Positions 43,516 to 55,990 of a DNA stretch of 64,000 bases are shown here, one piece after another. The notes beneath the pieces were generated by a model that did no database searches, was not told where the DNA came from, and saw only the letters and a program-made list of their open reading frames with translations. The position numbers and the translations under genes are program-made. Origin of the DNA: Mesostigma viride. Taxonomy: Eukaryota > Streptophyta > Mesostigmatophyceae > Mesostigmatales > Mesostigmataceae. The stretch is from assembly GCA_009746045.1 (NCBI GenBank), contig RPFO01000584.1, positions 53,501-117,500 on the forward strand, given 5' to 3'. Position 1 is the first letter of the stretch. Every line of letters starts with the position of its first letter.

Positions 43516-46500
43516 CAATAATAACAATAATACTAGGGTTAATACACGTGACTCGTTGGAGACGGTACACCACCTCACTCCTCAAGGTATCCTGCGTACC
43601 TCACCTCCTTCCCCTACCGCTAGTGGTCGGCGTCGCACCTCTGTTACCCCTCCCACCTATGAAGAACGTATGCGTGTCAGATTAAGTGAGGACCCTTCCT
43701 TCTTCTTAAACCAGGCCCCTGTCTGTCCCTCCTGCAACCTTGGTTCAACCCTCAATTAGGGCCTCACTTCCTGATTATGCTTCTAGGCCTCAACCTCATC
43801 CTGGTTCCTCTATCCCTGCGTCTAACATGGGTCATAACCCTGCCCCTGTAGGTCCCTCTGGTCGCCCTAGTGCAGTTCCTTTTCGCCCTCCTGCATCTTG
43901 GTCTTACCCTGACACGGCCTACGAGGCTGCCCAGGTTCCTTCTCGTGTTGCAGAGTTAGAAGTCGTGATTTTAGCACCATGCCCCTGGATGACAGAAACT
44001 ATGATCATTTTGCCTATTCCTCTCTTCGTGAAGCCTATTCTGTTCCTTTTCCCTATTCTATGGGCACCTGTTACGCTGCAGCTCGGCTTGCCCAAATCCA
44101 GGTGACGAATATTCAACATGAGGATGCCATGACACATATGTTGCATCATGAAGCCTTCCATCGTTAGTGAAATATGTTCGGCACAGCCAACTCGCGTTGA
44201 CCGCTGCCAACGTTAAAGCTTACAACAAGGCTACAGAGTTGTAAAGCTTGTTGCCGACCATGCGCGTCTGCAAACATATACTTGCGCATCCGTGTACTTG
44301 CGCACGGAATGCATTGCGCTTAAAGTACGGCCCTAGCTGCCACGCTGGCAGGCTACTCACGCATGTCGGAATCACAATCTCAATGCTGAATCAGGACGGA
44401 CATTCAGCATAATGCGGGGCAGCCAAAAGGCCCCGCCTGCGGCCGGCGGAAAGACCAATGTCACTAGACCGCACCGGCTGAGTCAGCACAGATCTGCATA
44501 CTGCGGCCACATTGCACGGCGGCATATCACCACATGGCGCCACAACTACGAGCCACGTGGCACAGTGACATTGCGCCACGTGTCAACAAATGATTGGCCG
44601 CTACTTGATATTTCACATCTGACGTATCTGTAATATCTGGACCCTAACAGCACCAGCCTGAAACGGCGGTGGCCCCCTCAAGGCCTTTAGCCAAGGCCTA
44701 CCCTCTTCCTTCCTTTTATCCAGCTTATGTAGCAGTGGAAGACAGTGGTCCTATGGGTAGATCTGATCCTTCTCATCCTCCTAAGCCTCCTGCTCTTCCT
44801 CCGTTTGCTAACCTCCCTAAACTAGATGTAAAGTCTACCCCTCAACAGTTTTTCACCTTCATTATTATGCTGCTGACTAGCTCAAAACACAGAGTCGTGG
44901 CAGAATCATAATAGATGGCGTCTCCCTGATGCAGTGTTGGTCCCTCACTACCTCATCACCACCTGCATTACCTCTGAGCTTGCAACCCTCATCCAGTGTG
45001 AATCCTTGGCCTCCCATGCATATCCTCACTCTGTAGCTGAATTGTTTAAGCGTTTAGAGAGCCATCTTGTTCCTCCTGATGCAGATTGGCAGGATAGATT
45101 AGCCTTTGGCACCTAGCTTGCAGCAGGGTACCAAGTCGTTTAGGGAATACAATGATGAAGGAATTTGATGCCCAGATGGTTCGCATTAGGGATCTGTCGG
45201 GCGCAGAAGTACGTGCTCGCTTTCTGCAAGGCCTCAGTAGACCCTTGTTACGTGAAGTGAAACGCCGGTTCTCTGCCTACCGCTTTACTGACTTACCCAT
45301 CAAGCATGTGCGTCAGCATTTATTGCGAGTATAGCAGATTTCTTCACCACTCCTCTTCCTACCCGTTCCCGCCTCAATAATATTAGCCTTACCCCTGAGG
45401 AGGAAAACTCCTATGTAGAAGAGTTAGATATTTGCGTGACAGACCTCTCTGCTCTAGATGTGTCTCACATTACCTGTTACCACTGTAAGGAAGTAGGCCA
45501 TCTTAAACGTGAGTGTCCCAAGTTCCTTTCTGGTGCTCCCCCGCATCCCGATGCTCGCCCTCCTCCTCGTACCTCTAAGCGTGCCCCTATCCGTCCCTCT
45601 TCATGAAGGACGCACCCCCTCAGCCCCTACCCCTAGTAGGGCGTAGGCTGAATGCTGTGCAGGCAGGATCCTCACGGCTCCCCTATGATATTCAGGCTCC
45701 TGCACCCTCTTCGCCCCCTCGTGACCCTCCAGCAGTGGCTTTTTCGCCAGGGTCTTCTCCGGGGTTAGTACCCGTGGATTTTGGGGGGGAGGGGGAACAG
45801 TAGGCCTGTCAGCCGGGGGTAACCTGGACAGGTCCTCAGTTAGTACCCCAGATAAAAACTTTTGCCTGCCTGTTTCCATAACCTCAGTACTGTAGGAGCT
45901 GAATCATCCTTACCCTTACGTGTTCGTCCTCTTATGTTTTTAAATGGCGGTTTAACCGTCCCTCACACTGCATGTTGTAGACCCCTTCTTACATGCTGAT
46001 GAACTCCTGAATGTCTCTGTGTTAGCGGATAGCGGTGCGGCTAGCTCCTTTGTGAGCGAAGCCCTAGTTAGGCGTTTAGGACTAGTCCCTATCCCTCACA
46101 CTAAACCCGTCACTGTTCATTATGCTGATGGTCGCACAAGTCATTCCCCTGGCACGGTATCCCTATACGCCTGGTTATACAAGGACGTACCGTTAATCTT
46201 ACTGCCACTATAGGTCCTATCACTACCGCTGACGTGTTATTAGGGTTAGACTGGCACCAGGATTATTAATAAGATTACTATTAATTATGACACTATGGTG
46301 ATCTTGTTCCCGGATAGTTCTTACTGGGTACCAGAACGCCACTATACAGAGTAGAAAATTTATCCTTGGTAGATATTACTCCTCCTAAACCTGTGGATCC
46401 TCCTATAAGACCTATACCCGAAGTATTAATGTCTAATGATGAGTTGCGATCTGAACTAAAAGAATATGGATACCTATTATGTATGTTCCATCAGTTGGAA

Positions 46501-49500
46501 GTCCAAGAAATACCTATCCCTACCAATAGTGTGGATATAGATGTAAATACAGTAGATACCATAGGAGTTGGATTTTTTACTGAGAACGAACTAGTAAGAT
46601 ACATGGCTGTAATAGATTCCTCTAAAGTTTTTGAAGAAAAGACGCCCTCATACCCTCCTCCTCGTTCTGTTTTACACCGTGTAGTAATAAAAGACGGTGC
46701 TGTTCCTACTCATTCTCCGATGTACCGCATGGGCCCTACCGAGTTAAAGGAACTAAAACAGATTTTAGTGTCATTATTAGAAGCAGGATTAATAGAGCCT
46801 AGCAACTCCCCCTACTCAGCTGGTGTACTTTCAGTGCCTAAACCAAACGGCAAGTTTTGTCTATAGTTACGGATTATAGGAAACTAAATGATATTACCGT
46901 TAAGTCTACGTATCCTTTGCCTCGTATTGATGACATATTTAATAAGGTTAAGGGTTCTACGTGTTTTACGGTGTTAGACTGTGCAGATGGGTTTTGGCAG
47001 TTGCGCATAGCGCCCGAAGATTGTCACAAAACCGCGTTCGCTACCCCTTTTGATCATTATCAGTTTAGAGTAGCTGCCATGGGTTTATGCAATTCTCCTG
47101 CTTCCTTTCAAATGTTAATGAATGAAGTTCTTAGGCCTGTAATGAGCAATACCCACCTTCCCCAGGTGTCCTCTGATTTAAATATCCATCCTTCTCCTCT
47201 GTTTCTTTGGCTGAGCACGACCGTGCATATGCCCAGGCCTATTTTGATGATATTCTTATTTATTCCCCAGACTTTGAAATACACCTCCGCAATTTAAAAA
47301 AAGTATTAGAAATAATGGCAGAAAATTCTTTGTGGGCTCGCCATGCTAAAGTGCGCTCCAGTAGGAGTGTACCCTTCCTAGGTCACGTGTTATCAGATGC
47401 CGGTGTTGCTACCGACCCGGATAAAACTAAGTCTATTCAAGATTGGCCTACCCCTACAGATGTTAAGAGTTTGCGTAGTTTCCTAGGTATTGCCTCCTAT
47501 TATAGACGTTTTATCCCTCGGTTTGCCACTGTAGTGGCGCCCATTAATCACTTATTAAAGAAAGATATCCCTTTTGTTTGGAGTGATGAGTGTCAGTCGA
47601 CATTTGTTTGTTTAGAATCCCTTCTCCTCACTCCTCCTGTCCTCATTCAGTCATTCTTCCGGATACTACTATACAATACCATTCGTAGTGGCTACAGACG
47701 CTAGTAAAGTGGCTATAGGTGGTGTTCTCCTTCAGCCGATCAGGGCCAGGGCTTACAGCCTATACGTGTAGAGTACATTTCTAGGACCATGCTCCCCGCT
47801 GAGCGCAATTACCCCGTCCATCAGCAGGAATTGTTGGCTGTGGTTTATTGTTGTCATGCCTGGCAGCATTTCCCAGGTTCCCAGGTGCCCAGTTTGATGT
47901 TTGCCTCAATGAGCCCTGTGAATTAGATCCGTATAGGTTAGTTATACAGACGGACCACCGTCCCCTCAACTCATCTCCTTTCACAGCCTAACCTTACCCC
48001 TCGTCAAGCCCGCTGGATGGAATTCCTAGCACAATTTTCCCCTCAGTTAAACTTCAGTATGTTAAGGGTGTAGATAACATTGTGCCAGATCGGCCCTCTC
48101 CCGCCGTGCTGATTATTCGTTTTTCGAGGACTTAGATGTCCTCAACACCACCATTGTGCCTACCCCTCCTGGTATCTATCCCTATGGTGATATGCCTGAT
48201 GATGAACAATACATCTACCTCTTTCATACTTCTATATCCGTATGCCTGACCTCCTTTCGCACGTAGGACTCTCTCTCCCTTGTGAGTCCCTTCCTGTTGT
48301 CTCTGTGGGGGGGGGAGGGGAAAAATAAAATTTCTATACCGCTTAGCCATATCTCTACTAGAGCAGGAAAGTCATACGATAGTATAGTCCCTGTTGGTCC
48401 TCCCCTTCTCTTAATTGGCAAGGCGGTGGGCGACCTCTTTAATTAAACCTGCAATAGATACCTCTGTAGCTACGCCTACCTCTGATCTAGAACGCCTTAT
48501 CAGTAGTTTTACGGCCACTGAGCCGGAAGCTTTAGCTGCTATTTCCTCACATCCTCATCAACAGTTAGGAAAATACCCTTGTAAGTTCGTGGGTGGGTTT
48601 TTGTATGTACATGCGGTTAAAGGTTTCTACCCCTCAATGGCGGTTATATGTCCCTCCTATCTGCCGCTCCTTATTAATATTTGAATTGCATGATTTAGCA
48701 GCGCATCAGGGTGGTAAACGGGTGCGGGACTTAGTAGTAACCTGCTCCTATTACTGGCCCTCCCTCTTAACCGAAGGATATAGATGATTATGTTAGGCCG
48801 GACCTGCCAATCATGTCAGGAGATGAAACCCAGTAATGTAGGACAGATAGCAGAACCCAACACCCTCCCTGACCCCATCATACCCTGGGATTCTATCATG
48901 ATGGACTTTGTAGGCCCTTTTTGGAAAAATTCTAAGGGTAATGGCTAGATTCTGGTGTTTATAGATCGCCTTACGCGTATGTGTCATTTAGTATCTTGTC
49001 CTCTTGACATCACAGCACGTGATTGTGCCCGCATACTGTATACCTCAATAATGTTTATCGGTATCATGGTTTGAGTAGGCAGTTTATTTCCGATAAGGAT
49101 AAGTTATTCACCTCTGATTTTTGGCAGCAGTTCTTTGCTGCTATCGGTACTAAGGTCACCTTTGGTACTGCCGGTATCACTCCTCCTCCTCTCATCTGGT
49201 AGAAAGACTAAATAGAGTAGTAGAAGAAGCTCTGCGACACTATGTGAATGGCTCTGGAGCGACTGGGAGGATTATCTATGTTGTAGAGTTTTCCCTGAAC
49301 AACTGTCCTCAGGCCGCCCTGCCCGCCCATGGTTATACGCCCTTCTTTTTAGATACTGGTAGACAACCCCTCACCCCTACCTCTCTTTTGGCTAGTCCCT
49401 TGCGGGACTAGGATGATGTGTCTCGTGATACTGTCGATGGCGTGCGTGAGCTATTAGATAGGATGAAGAATGCTCATGATAACGCTATCGCTGGCTATCA

Positions 49501-50569
49501 TAAGGCGCACTGAGGCCAAATATCTTGCTAGGTTGCGTGCCTCACTAGATAGACGAGCTCCAGACATAGAAGTACAGTAGGAGTCTGACCTAGTTTTAGT
49601 AGAAGGCCCTCGTGTTGGCCGTTTTGCTCATGAGTTCGAGGCTGACCTTAAAGTAAAGCTTAGGCCTGCCTTCTTAGGTCCTTTCCGTGTGTTGTCTAGA
49701 GTAGGTAATTTTCTTTATGAAGTAGACATTCCTACCTACTGGCAAACGCATTCCCGTACCTTTCACAGGAGCCATTCTACCATCAGAGCACATTTGCAGG
49801 TAGAGAATTAGCCCCTGCCCCTCTAGAACACAACCCTGATACTGGCGAGGTAGAAGATGAAGTAAAGAGTATAGTGGCCCATAGGGATATAAAAAGGGGC
49901 CGCGGTACTCAACGCCAGTAATTTGGCTAGTCCCTTGCGGGACTAGGATGATGTGTCTCGTGATACTGTCGATGGCGTGCGTGAGCTATTAGATAGGATG
50001 AAGAATGCTCATGATAACGCTATCGCTGGCTATCATAAGGCGCAGGCCAAATATCTTGCTAGGTTGCGTGCCTCACTAGATAGACGAGCTCCAGACATAG
50101 AAGTACAGTAGGAGACCTAGTTTTAGTAGAAGGCCCTCGTGTTGGCCGTTTTGCTCATAAGTTCGAGGCTGACCTTAAAGTAAAGCTTAGGCCTGCCTTC
50201 TTAGGTCCTTTCTGTGTGTTGTCTAGAGTAGGTAATTTTCTTTATGAAGTAGACATTCCTACCTATTGGCAAACGCATTCCCGTACCTTTCATAGGAGCC
50301 AGTTGAAGCTCTACCATCAGAGCACATTTGCAGGTAGAGAATTAGCCCCTGCCCCTCTAGAACACAACCCTGATACTGGCGAGGTAGAAGATGAAGTAGA
50401 GAGTATAGTGGCCCATAGGGATATAAAAAGGGGCCGCGGTACTCAATGCCAGTACAAGGTCAAATGGATGTATGCGCAGGGTGAGGTAGATAGAGTATGG
50501 TATACAGAGAGTGAGCTAGATGGATGTAGTCGTCTTTTGCAGGAGTATAAGACCCTGCATAAGCTTTAG
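43433..50569 (+). mobile_element. Ty3/gypsy chromodomain LTR-type element, heavily broken
   Basis: A fossil with gag and pol in the usual order. Parts: gag region from about 43433, zinc knuckle CYHCKEVGHLKREC near 45478, protease (VLADSGAASSFVSE) near 46019, Ty3/gypsy reverse transcriptase (46660-47200, with VTDYRKLND and FTVLDCADGFWQLRIAPED), RNase H (about 47560-48130), integrase (about 48690-49900) and a C-terminal chromodomain-like block (YKVKWMYAQGEVDRVWYTES) near 50455. Codon use is AT-richer than the host exons. There are many breaks, on the order of ten or more, and an internal tandem duplication toward the 3' end, so it is old and inactive. LTRs were not identified with confidence. 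Confidence 0.85.
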
Positions 50570-50645
50570 TATTGGTTCCTCTATGCCTTATGATCATGAT
50601 TGCTGTCAACGGGTTGGATGGTTGTCCCCCCCCTCCGGAGCCGTC

Positions 50646-53338
50646 ATGTCTACCCCTACGCCTCCGGGGGATCTTCAGCCTGCCCCTACGGCTCCGGTTC
50701 CGGATCCGCAGCTGTTCTGTGAAGTGCTTCCTGGCCGCTGGAGTTAGTAGCTGAGATACCTCGAGGCTGACTTGTGGCCGGAGCCACACAGGGGGAACAT
50801 ACAATGTGACCGGAGTTATTCTGGTGGAGACTGAATAACAGTGCCGAGCGCCAGTTGTGGCGCGACGCACACACGTGTACGCAAGTTACGTAGCTAGCAA
50901 CTAGTCTAGTGGACGTTGTGCGTAGTAACGTTGCTACAGGTCTAGAAGCCTCTAGAGCCTGGACACGTGGCGGACAATTGAGCGTAGTCCAGTTGTCCTA
51001 GGGAACTCGTGTGAGTGATGTGTCACGACATATAATGTGTGCCCACATATGGAGTGAATAATGACAAGGAACGCCAGGGATCGGGCGTTCCTTGTCATTA
51101 TTCACTCCATATGTGGGCACACATTATATGTCGTGACACATCACTCACACGAGTTCCCTAGGACAACTGGACTACGCTCAATTGTCCGCCACGTGTCCAG
51201 GCTCTAGAGGCTTCTAGACCTGTAGCAACGTTACTACGCACAACGTCCACTAGACTATGTAGTTGCTAGCTACGTAACTTGCGTACACGTGTGTGCGTCG
51301 CGCCACAACTGGCGCTCGGCACTGTTATTCAGTCTCCGCCAGAATAACTCCGGTCACATTGTATGTTCCCCCTGTGTGGCTCCGGCCACGAGTCAGCCTC
51401 GAGGTATCTCAGCTAACTGCTGGGTGTCGCGCAGTTGTTACCCGGGTGGTCCAGTACATTCGGCCCTTCCGGCTGACCGGGCTGCAGTCTGCACTAGTTC
51501 GGGCTGCGCTGTTCGGGGTGGCCTGGTACGCAGCCGATCCCCTTGGGTCGCACATTGCGGTACATAGCTTCGATGATTTGGGGCAATGTCTTCTCGGGTG
51601 TGGCCCTCGGTGTCCGGCCTTGGAACAGATCTCGGCGGTTCTGCGGTGCCCCCGGGTTTTCTCCTATCTCTCCACGCCAGAGGGTCGCGACCGCCTCCGT
51701 GATATCTTTCACTGGCTTCCGGCCGTGGGGGATGCTGAGGTAAATGATGAACCGTGCGACCTCATCCGGGCCGTCGAGGATGGAGTTGGCCAACCAGTCC
51801 TCGGAGGACATTTCTGCCTACGGCTCTTCTGCGGGTGACGCGCCTCAGGACATTCCGTATACTCCGGTGTACCCCCCGTCCGTCACCGCCTCTTCCGTTT
51901 CTGGTGGCCAGTTGGCACCGTCACCGGTCCCGTCCTCCCCAGCGTCTTCCCGGCGCGTGTCGACAGGCCCGGATCCTGCCCCTCCCAGCGCTTCGGACCC
52001 AGCGACGGCCTCCCTAGCCGTTACCGTCACTGCAATGCAGTCACAGCTGCAGACAATTGTTTCGGCCTTCGGCACTTTCATGGCAGCTCAAACACCTTCG
52101 GGCCCCACGGCTGTCGCGGCTGTCCCTTCGGGCGCTGTCGCTCTGCCTCCGGTTGCTGTTGCTCTGCCTCCGGTTGCTGTCGCGGCGGCCCCTGATGCTG
52201 TTGCTCCGCCTCCGGCCGCTGTCCGGCCGCCCCCTGTCGCTGCTGTCCCGCCCCCTGTCTCGGCCGCTGCGGTCCCTGTCACCGTCCCTGCGGCTGCTGT
52301 TCCCGTGGCGCCTCCGCGCTCGGTCGCCCGGTTCTCCGAGGCGGACCTGCGCCTCCAGCGTGCGGCCGACTCGATCCAGGAGATAGCCCGCGGTGACCGG
52401 GACCGCGCCCCTTCGGTGGTTCATAACACACCGGAGACCCTGGACCGGCTCTGCGGTTGCGGGGTACGGTATGTCCTCGGTGGCGTGCCGCCAGTGCGAC
52501 CTCCCTCGGGCGGCTCCCGAGATTTCGCTGACGCCGATGTCTTACGGCTTCTCCCAGGTGTGTCGTGCGCCTCGGGATAGGAACATTCCCATTGACACTG
52601 ATCGGCCTCCGTTTGACATGGTTATTCTGGCCGACCCCATCTTCCAGGGCGAGATCCTGGTGCGCCGTGTGCTGTACCGCTGGGCCCGGCACCACAACGA
52701 GCTGTGCTTCACATACTGTGGGTATCAGTGGGCCTATCCCCCTCCTCTGGGTATTATGGCCTCTGATGCTATTTTCGTGGAGTGCCCTGCTGGGCCTGGT
52801 GAGTCCTACGCTGTGCACCTTCAGCCCGCTCTCGAGTGGGACGCCCGCCGTCCGGCTCCCTTGCCTGGTCAGGGCCTGGACGCCCGCGGACACCCGCCTC
52901 CGAGGGCTAGTGAGTACCTGGAGACCTTCGGGTCGTGCCAGTGCGCACGCCGGTGGCGGGCTCGTGAGATCCGGCATATTCGTCTGTTGCCCATGCCAAC
53001 GTGGAGCCGCTGCTGGACCTGTTCTTCCCCACGGGCATGCGCAACCGGGTTCGGTACCACCGCCTTTTTCTTCGGGCACTCTGCATGCATGCTGGCTGCT
53101 GAGCCCTTCCTTCGGCTTTTTGCCTGCGGTTTCCTGGACTGCATGGGCTAGGGGCCAGGTGGTCCTCACCCAGCACCGGTACTACTGGGCCTTCCTGGGC
53201 CTCTTTCCTGACGGCATTTGGGCCGATGTTTTCCTCACTGTAGACAGGCATGACAATGCTGAGGATGTGGCTCACTACCACGCGTACCTGGATGTTCTGA
53301 TGGCCACGCGTGGTACCTTCCAGACTTATGGCAACTAG
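50646..53338 (+). other. GC-rich Pro/Ala-rich open frames of unknown origin, interrupted by a palindrome
   Basis: Several GC-rich frames lie one after another: MSTPTPPGDLQ (50646 on), then after the palindrome 51418-51838, 51744-52580 and 52393-53338. Composition contrasts sharply with the AT-rich gypsy element to the left. One part is a low-complexity Ala/Pro/Val run of AVAAPDAV type, and a later part reads like a folded domain (FDMVILADPIFQGEILVRR). I do not recognise a family. The position beside a gypsy element, followed by a G-run and TGTTACG near 53720, makes a gag-type region of another broken retroelement plausible (inference). It is not whole as read. Confidence 0.35.
50750..51413. 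mobile_element. 664-bp palindromic fold-back element
   Basis: Two arms of about 326 nt (50750-51075 and 51084-51413) are inverted copies with an 8-nt loop and only a handful of differences. The ends read GCTGAGATACCTCGAGGC. TA lies on both sides (50748-50749, 51414-51415), a possible TA target duplication. It interrupts a GC-rich open frame. It has no coding capacity of its own; frames that look open here mirror each other across the arms. Confidence 0.85.
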
Positions 53339-54127
53339 ATAGTGGGCCCTAGGCCCGACCTGAGGGTGTTGTCCCTCCGGTATATAGAGTCGCCCTCAGG
53401 GTTTGGCCAGTTGGTTGGTCGTTCCTGGTCCTTAGTGTTAACGTTGTTTCCTCTGTGTGTCCTGCCTAGTGCCGTCCCTCCCGGCAAGGCCTCCGTGCCA
53501 GGCAGTTAGAGGAACCTCACACCAGGCTTGGTGCTGGTGAGCCCTACACCACTCGGGGTGGAACCGAGGTTAACATGTTCTTGCTTTGGGCCTTGGGATG
53601 GTCTGTCGATTGTGCTGGGCTCTTGTTGGGTGTGTTAGATTATTCCTACCCGCGGCCCTTTGGTTTCCTCCCTGTGCGTAGGGAGCGGGCTCCCTACCTA
53701 GCTTTGTGGGGGGGGGAGGTGTTACGTCGCGTAACAATCTGCTGTAGTTACGGACGTACGTAAATTAGGTCCTTTGCCTCAGTCGTTCCGAAATAGTCTA
53801 CTGGCTTTCCTAGGTTTACGTGTAGCTAGGTGCGGTGGACAATGTTGATTGGAACCTTGTTGTATGCTACGGTACTTCGGTGCATAGGTGCATTTGGCGC
53901 CGCGCCGCGTACTTTATTAGTGGTCCTTATCCTTCTTGTAGATGTATATGGACCAGCGTGCATCCTGTGTGCAAGGCCGGCCATGTCGGCCCGAGCATGT
54001 CGGACCGTTAGTGATCATTTATGCATGTTCTACCCCTCGTGTACGTTGGCACTCGGCGTGTGTTATGAATTGTAACACATTTTAGCTAGGGTCACGGCAA
54101 TTTAGGTGTTACCTTCGTTATCCTGAA
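53339..54127. other. Region between the GC-rich frames and repeat E
   Basis: Contains a run of nine to ten G at about 53708-53717, followed by TGTTACGTCGCGTAAC, which could be a polypurine tract and LTR start. No second copy exists in the window to confirm an LTR. No gene was recognised. Confidence 0.35.
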
Positions 54128-54311
54128 TTGAAAGGGTCTTGGTTTGAGTGGTTAGTGGCATATTATAAACACACATATGTTAACGCATTGAGATCAGGTT
54201 CGTCACGTCCATCTTTCGCCCAAGGTGTAGTTACAAACGGCCTCACTAGCTTTATAGGTTCTGTTAGACGTGGGTTAGGTAGAGGCGGCGGTAGAGGACT
54301 GAGCCGCAACA
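54128..54311 (+). repeat. Repeat E, copy 2
   Basis: Uninterrupted counterpart of 38904-38939 plus 42383-42531. It shows the original sequence GTGGCATATTATAAAC across the C1/C2 insertion point. It ends GAGCCGCAAC, directly followed by the pentanucleotide array. Confidence 0.8.
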
Positions 54312-55162
54312 TCAACTCAACTAGCTCAACTCAACTCAACTCAACTCAACTCAGCTCAACTCAACTCAGCTCAACTCGACTCAACTCAACTCAACTCAAC
54401 TCAACTCAACTCAACTCAACTCAACTCAACTCAACTCAACTCAACTCAACTCAACTCAACTCAACTCAACTCAACTCAACTCAACTCAACTCAACTCAAC
54501 TCAACTCAACTCAACTCAACTCAACTCAACTCAACTCAACTCAACTCAACTCAACTCAACTCAACTCAACTCAACTCAACTCAACTCAACTCAACTCAAC
54601 TCAACTCAACTCAACTCAACTCAACTCAACTCAACTCAACTCAACTCAACTCAACTCAACTCAACTCAACTCAACTCAACTCAACTCAACTCAACTCAAC
54701 TCAACTCAACTCAACTCAACTCAACTCAACTCAACTCAACTCAACTCAACTCAACTCAACTCAACTCAACTCAACTCAACTCAACTCAACTCAACTCAAC
54801 TCAACTCAACTCAACTCAACTCAACTCAACTCAACTCAACTCAACTCAACTCAACTCAACTCAACTCAACTCAACTCAACTCAACTCAACTCAACTCAAC
54901 TCAACTCAACTCAACTCAACTCAACTCAACTCAACTCAACTCAACTCAACTCAACTCAACTCAACTCAACTCAACTCAACTCAACTCAACTCAACTCAAC
55001 TCAACTCAACTCAACTCAACTCAACTCAACTCAACTCAACTCAACTCAACTCAACTCAACTCAACTCAACTCAACTCAACTCAACTCAACTCAACTCAGC
55101 TCAACTCAATCAACTCAACTCAACTCAACTCAATTCAACTCAACTCAACTCAACTCAATTTG
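54312..55162. repeat. (CAACT)n pentanucleotide array, about 850 bp
   Basis: Roughly 165-170 units of CAACT. The long middle block shows no variants by eye; CAGCT, CGACT and CAATT variants occur only near the edges. It keeps a frame open that would read (STQLN)n, but that follows from the repeat alone. Confidence 0.97.
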
Positions 55163-55840
55163 CTTAGTATAATATGGACCATCGGATCAATACTTCGTTC
55201 GTGGACTCATCATACCTTTGGCTGGCTTCCGTCGGCGTCAGTGATCTATGAGTGATGAGTAGTACTCCTACTCACATTCATCACCCCCCTGGGGCCTGGT
55301 CAGGGGTTATTAGTAGTTGTAATCTAATTCAATCCACTTGTTCATATATAATGGAGAATTTCGAACACACTTGCACCGCTCTCCGAGCTTTTTCGCAGTT
55401 GGGCTATAATTATAAGCTTGGGATGCCCGCTTCTAATCAAGAGACCCCTATAGCCACGAACTGATATCATGCAAGAAGTCCTCTGTTCGAAATATCAAGT
55501 ATACTATTTCACTATCCGGCCCTCGGCTGTTACTGTATATGACGCTGTCTGACTGTGACGGGCGTGGGAAAATATGGGATTCCAGTCTGACATTCCACTG
55601 AATTGAACTGAACAACTCCCTACAAGCAGAATACCGTAGTGGCCACTGGCGCTTCTATCAATACGCATAATTAGCGTACGCATCGACCTCGGACATGCCC
55701 CCCAAAAACCTCCTTCCGGCCTCGTACAACACAAGAAATTAATGTCCTTGAGACCTGTAGTCCATATACATATTAGGGCCCCCCAGAGGGTTGACCTGCA
55801 GGGGACCAGGTGAAGTATATATACCCTGATAATATATACC
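55163..55840. other. Unannotated AT-rich region
   Basis: No gene, element ends or repeat recognised. Short open frames lack coding features. Confidence 0.4.
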
Positions 55841-55844
55841 TACG

Positions 55845-55990
55845 TACAGTAAAAAAACCCCGAGCTTTTTACAGATCTGTAAAGTTAGGGCCCGAAAAAT
55901 ACAGATGGCTAGCCGTATATACAGATCTGTCTTTTTATTACAGACCTGTACGTAAAGTCCGACGTAATGCCCTTACGTCTTCGAGACTCG
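55845..55990 (+). repeat. Inverted-repeat pair, left arm
   Basis: Pairs in inverted orientation with 58803-58930. Shared blocks include TTTACAGATCTGTAAAGTT, AGGGCCCGAAAAATACAGAT, GTATATACAGATCT and CGACGTAATGCC. The arms are imperfect (small gaps). They may be the ends of a ~3.1-kb element or two opposite solo copies. Confidence 0.7.

Noticed and set aside
50460-50870. Minus-strand frame repeated at 51293 on the plus strand
   Set aside because: The same sequence occurs twice only because of the palindrome arms.
52279-53169. 296-codon minus-strand frame
   Set aside because: Mirror of the GC-rich plus-strand frames; no domain and weaker composition.
53719-54127. 3' LTR
   Set aside because: A G-run followed by TGTTACG is suggestive, but no matching 5' copy exists in the window.
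54128-55255. 375-codon (STQLN)n protein
   Set aside because: A pentanucleotide repeat gives a five-residue repeat in any open frame; no other coding sign.
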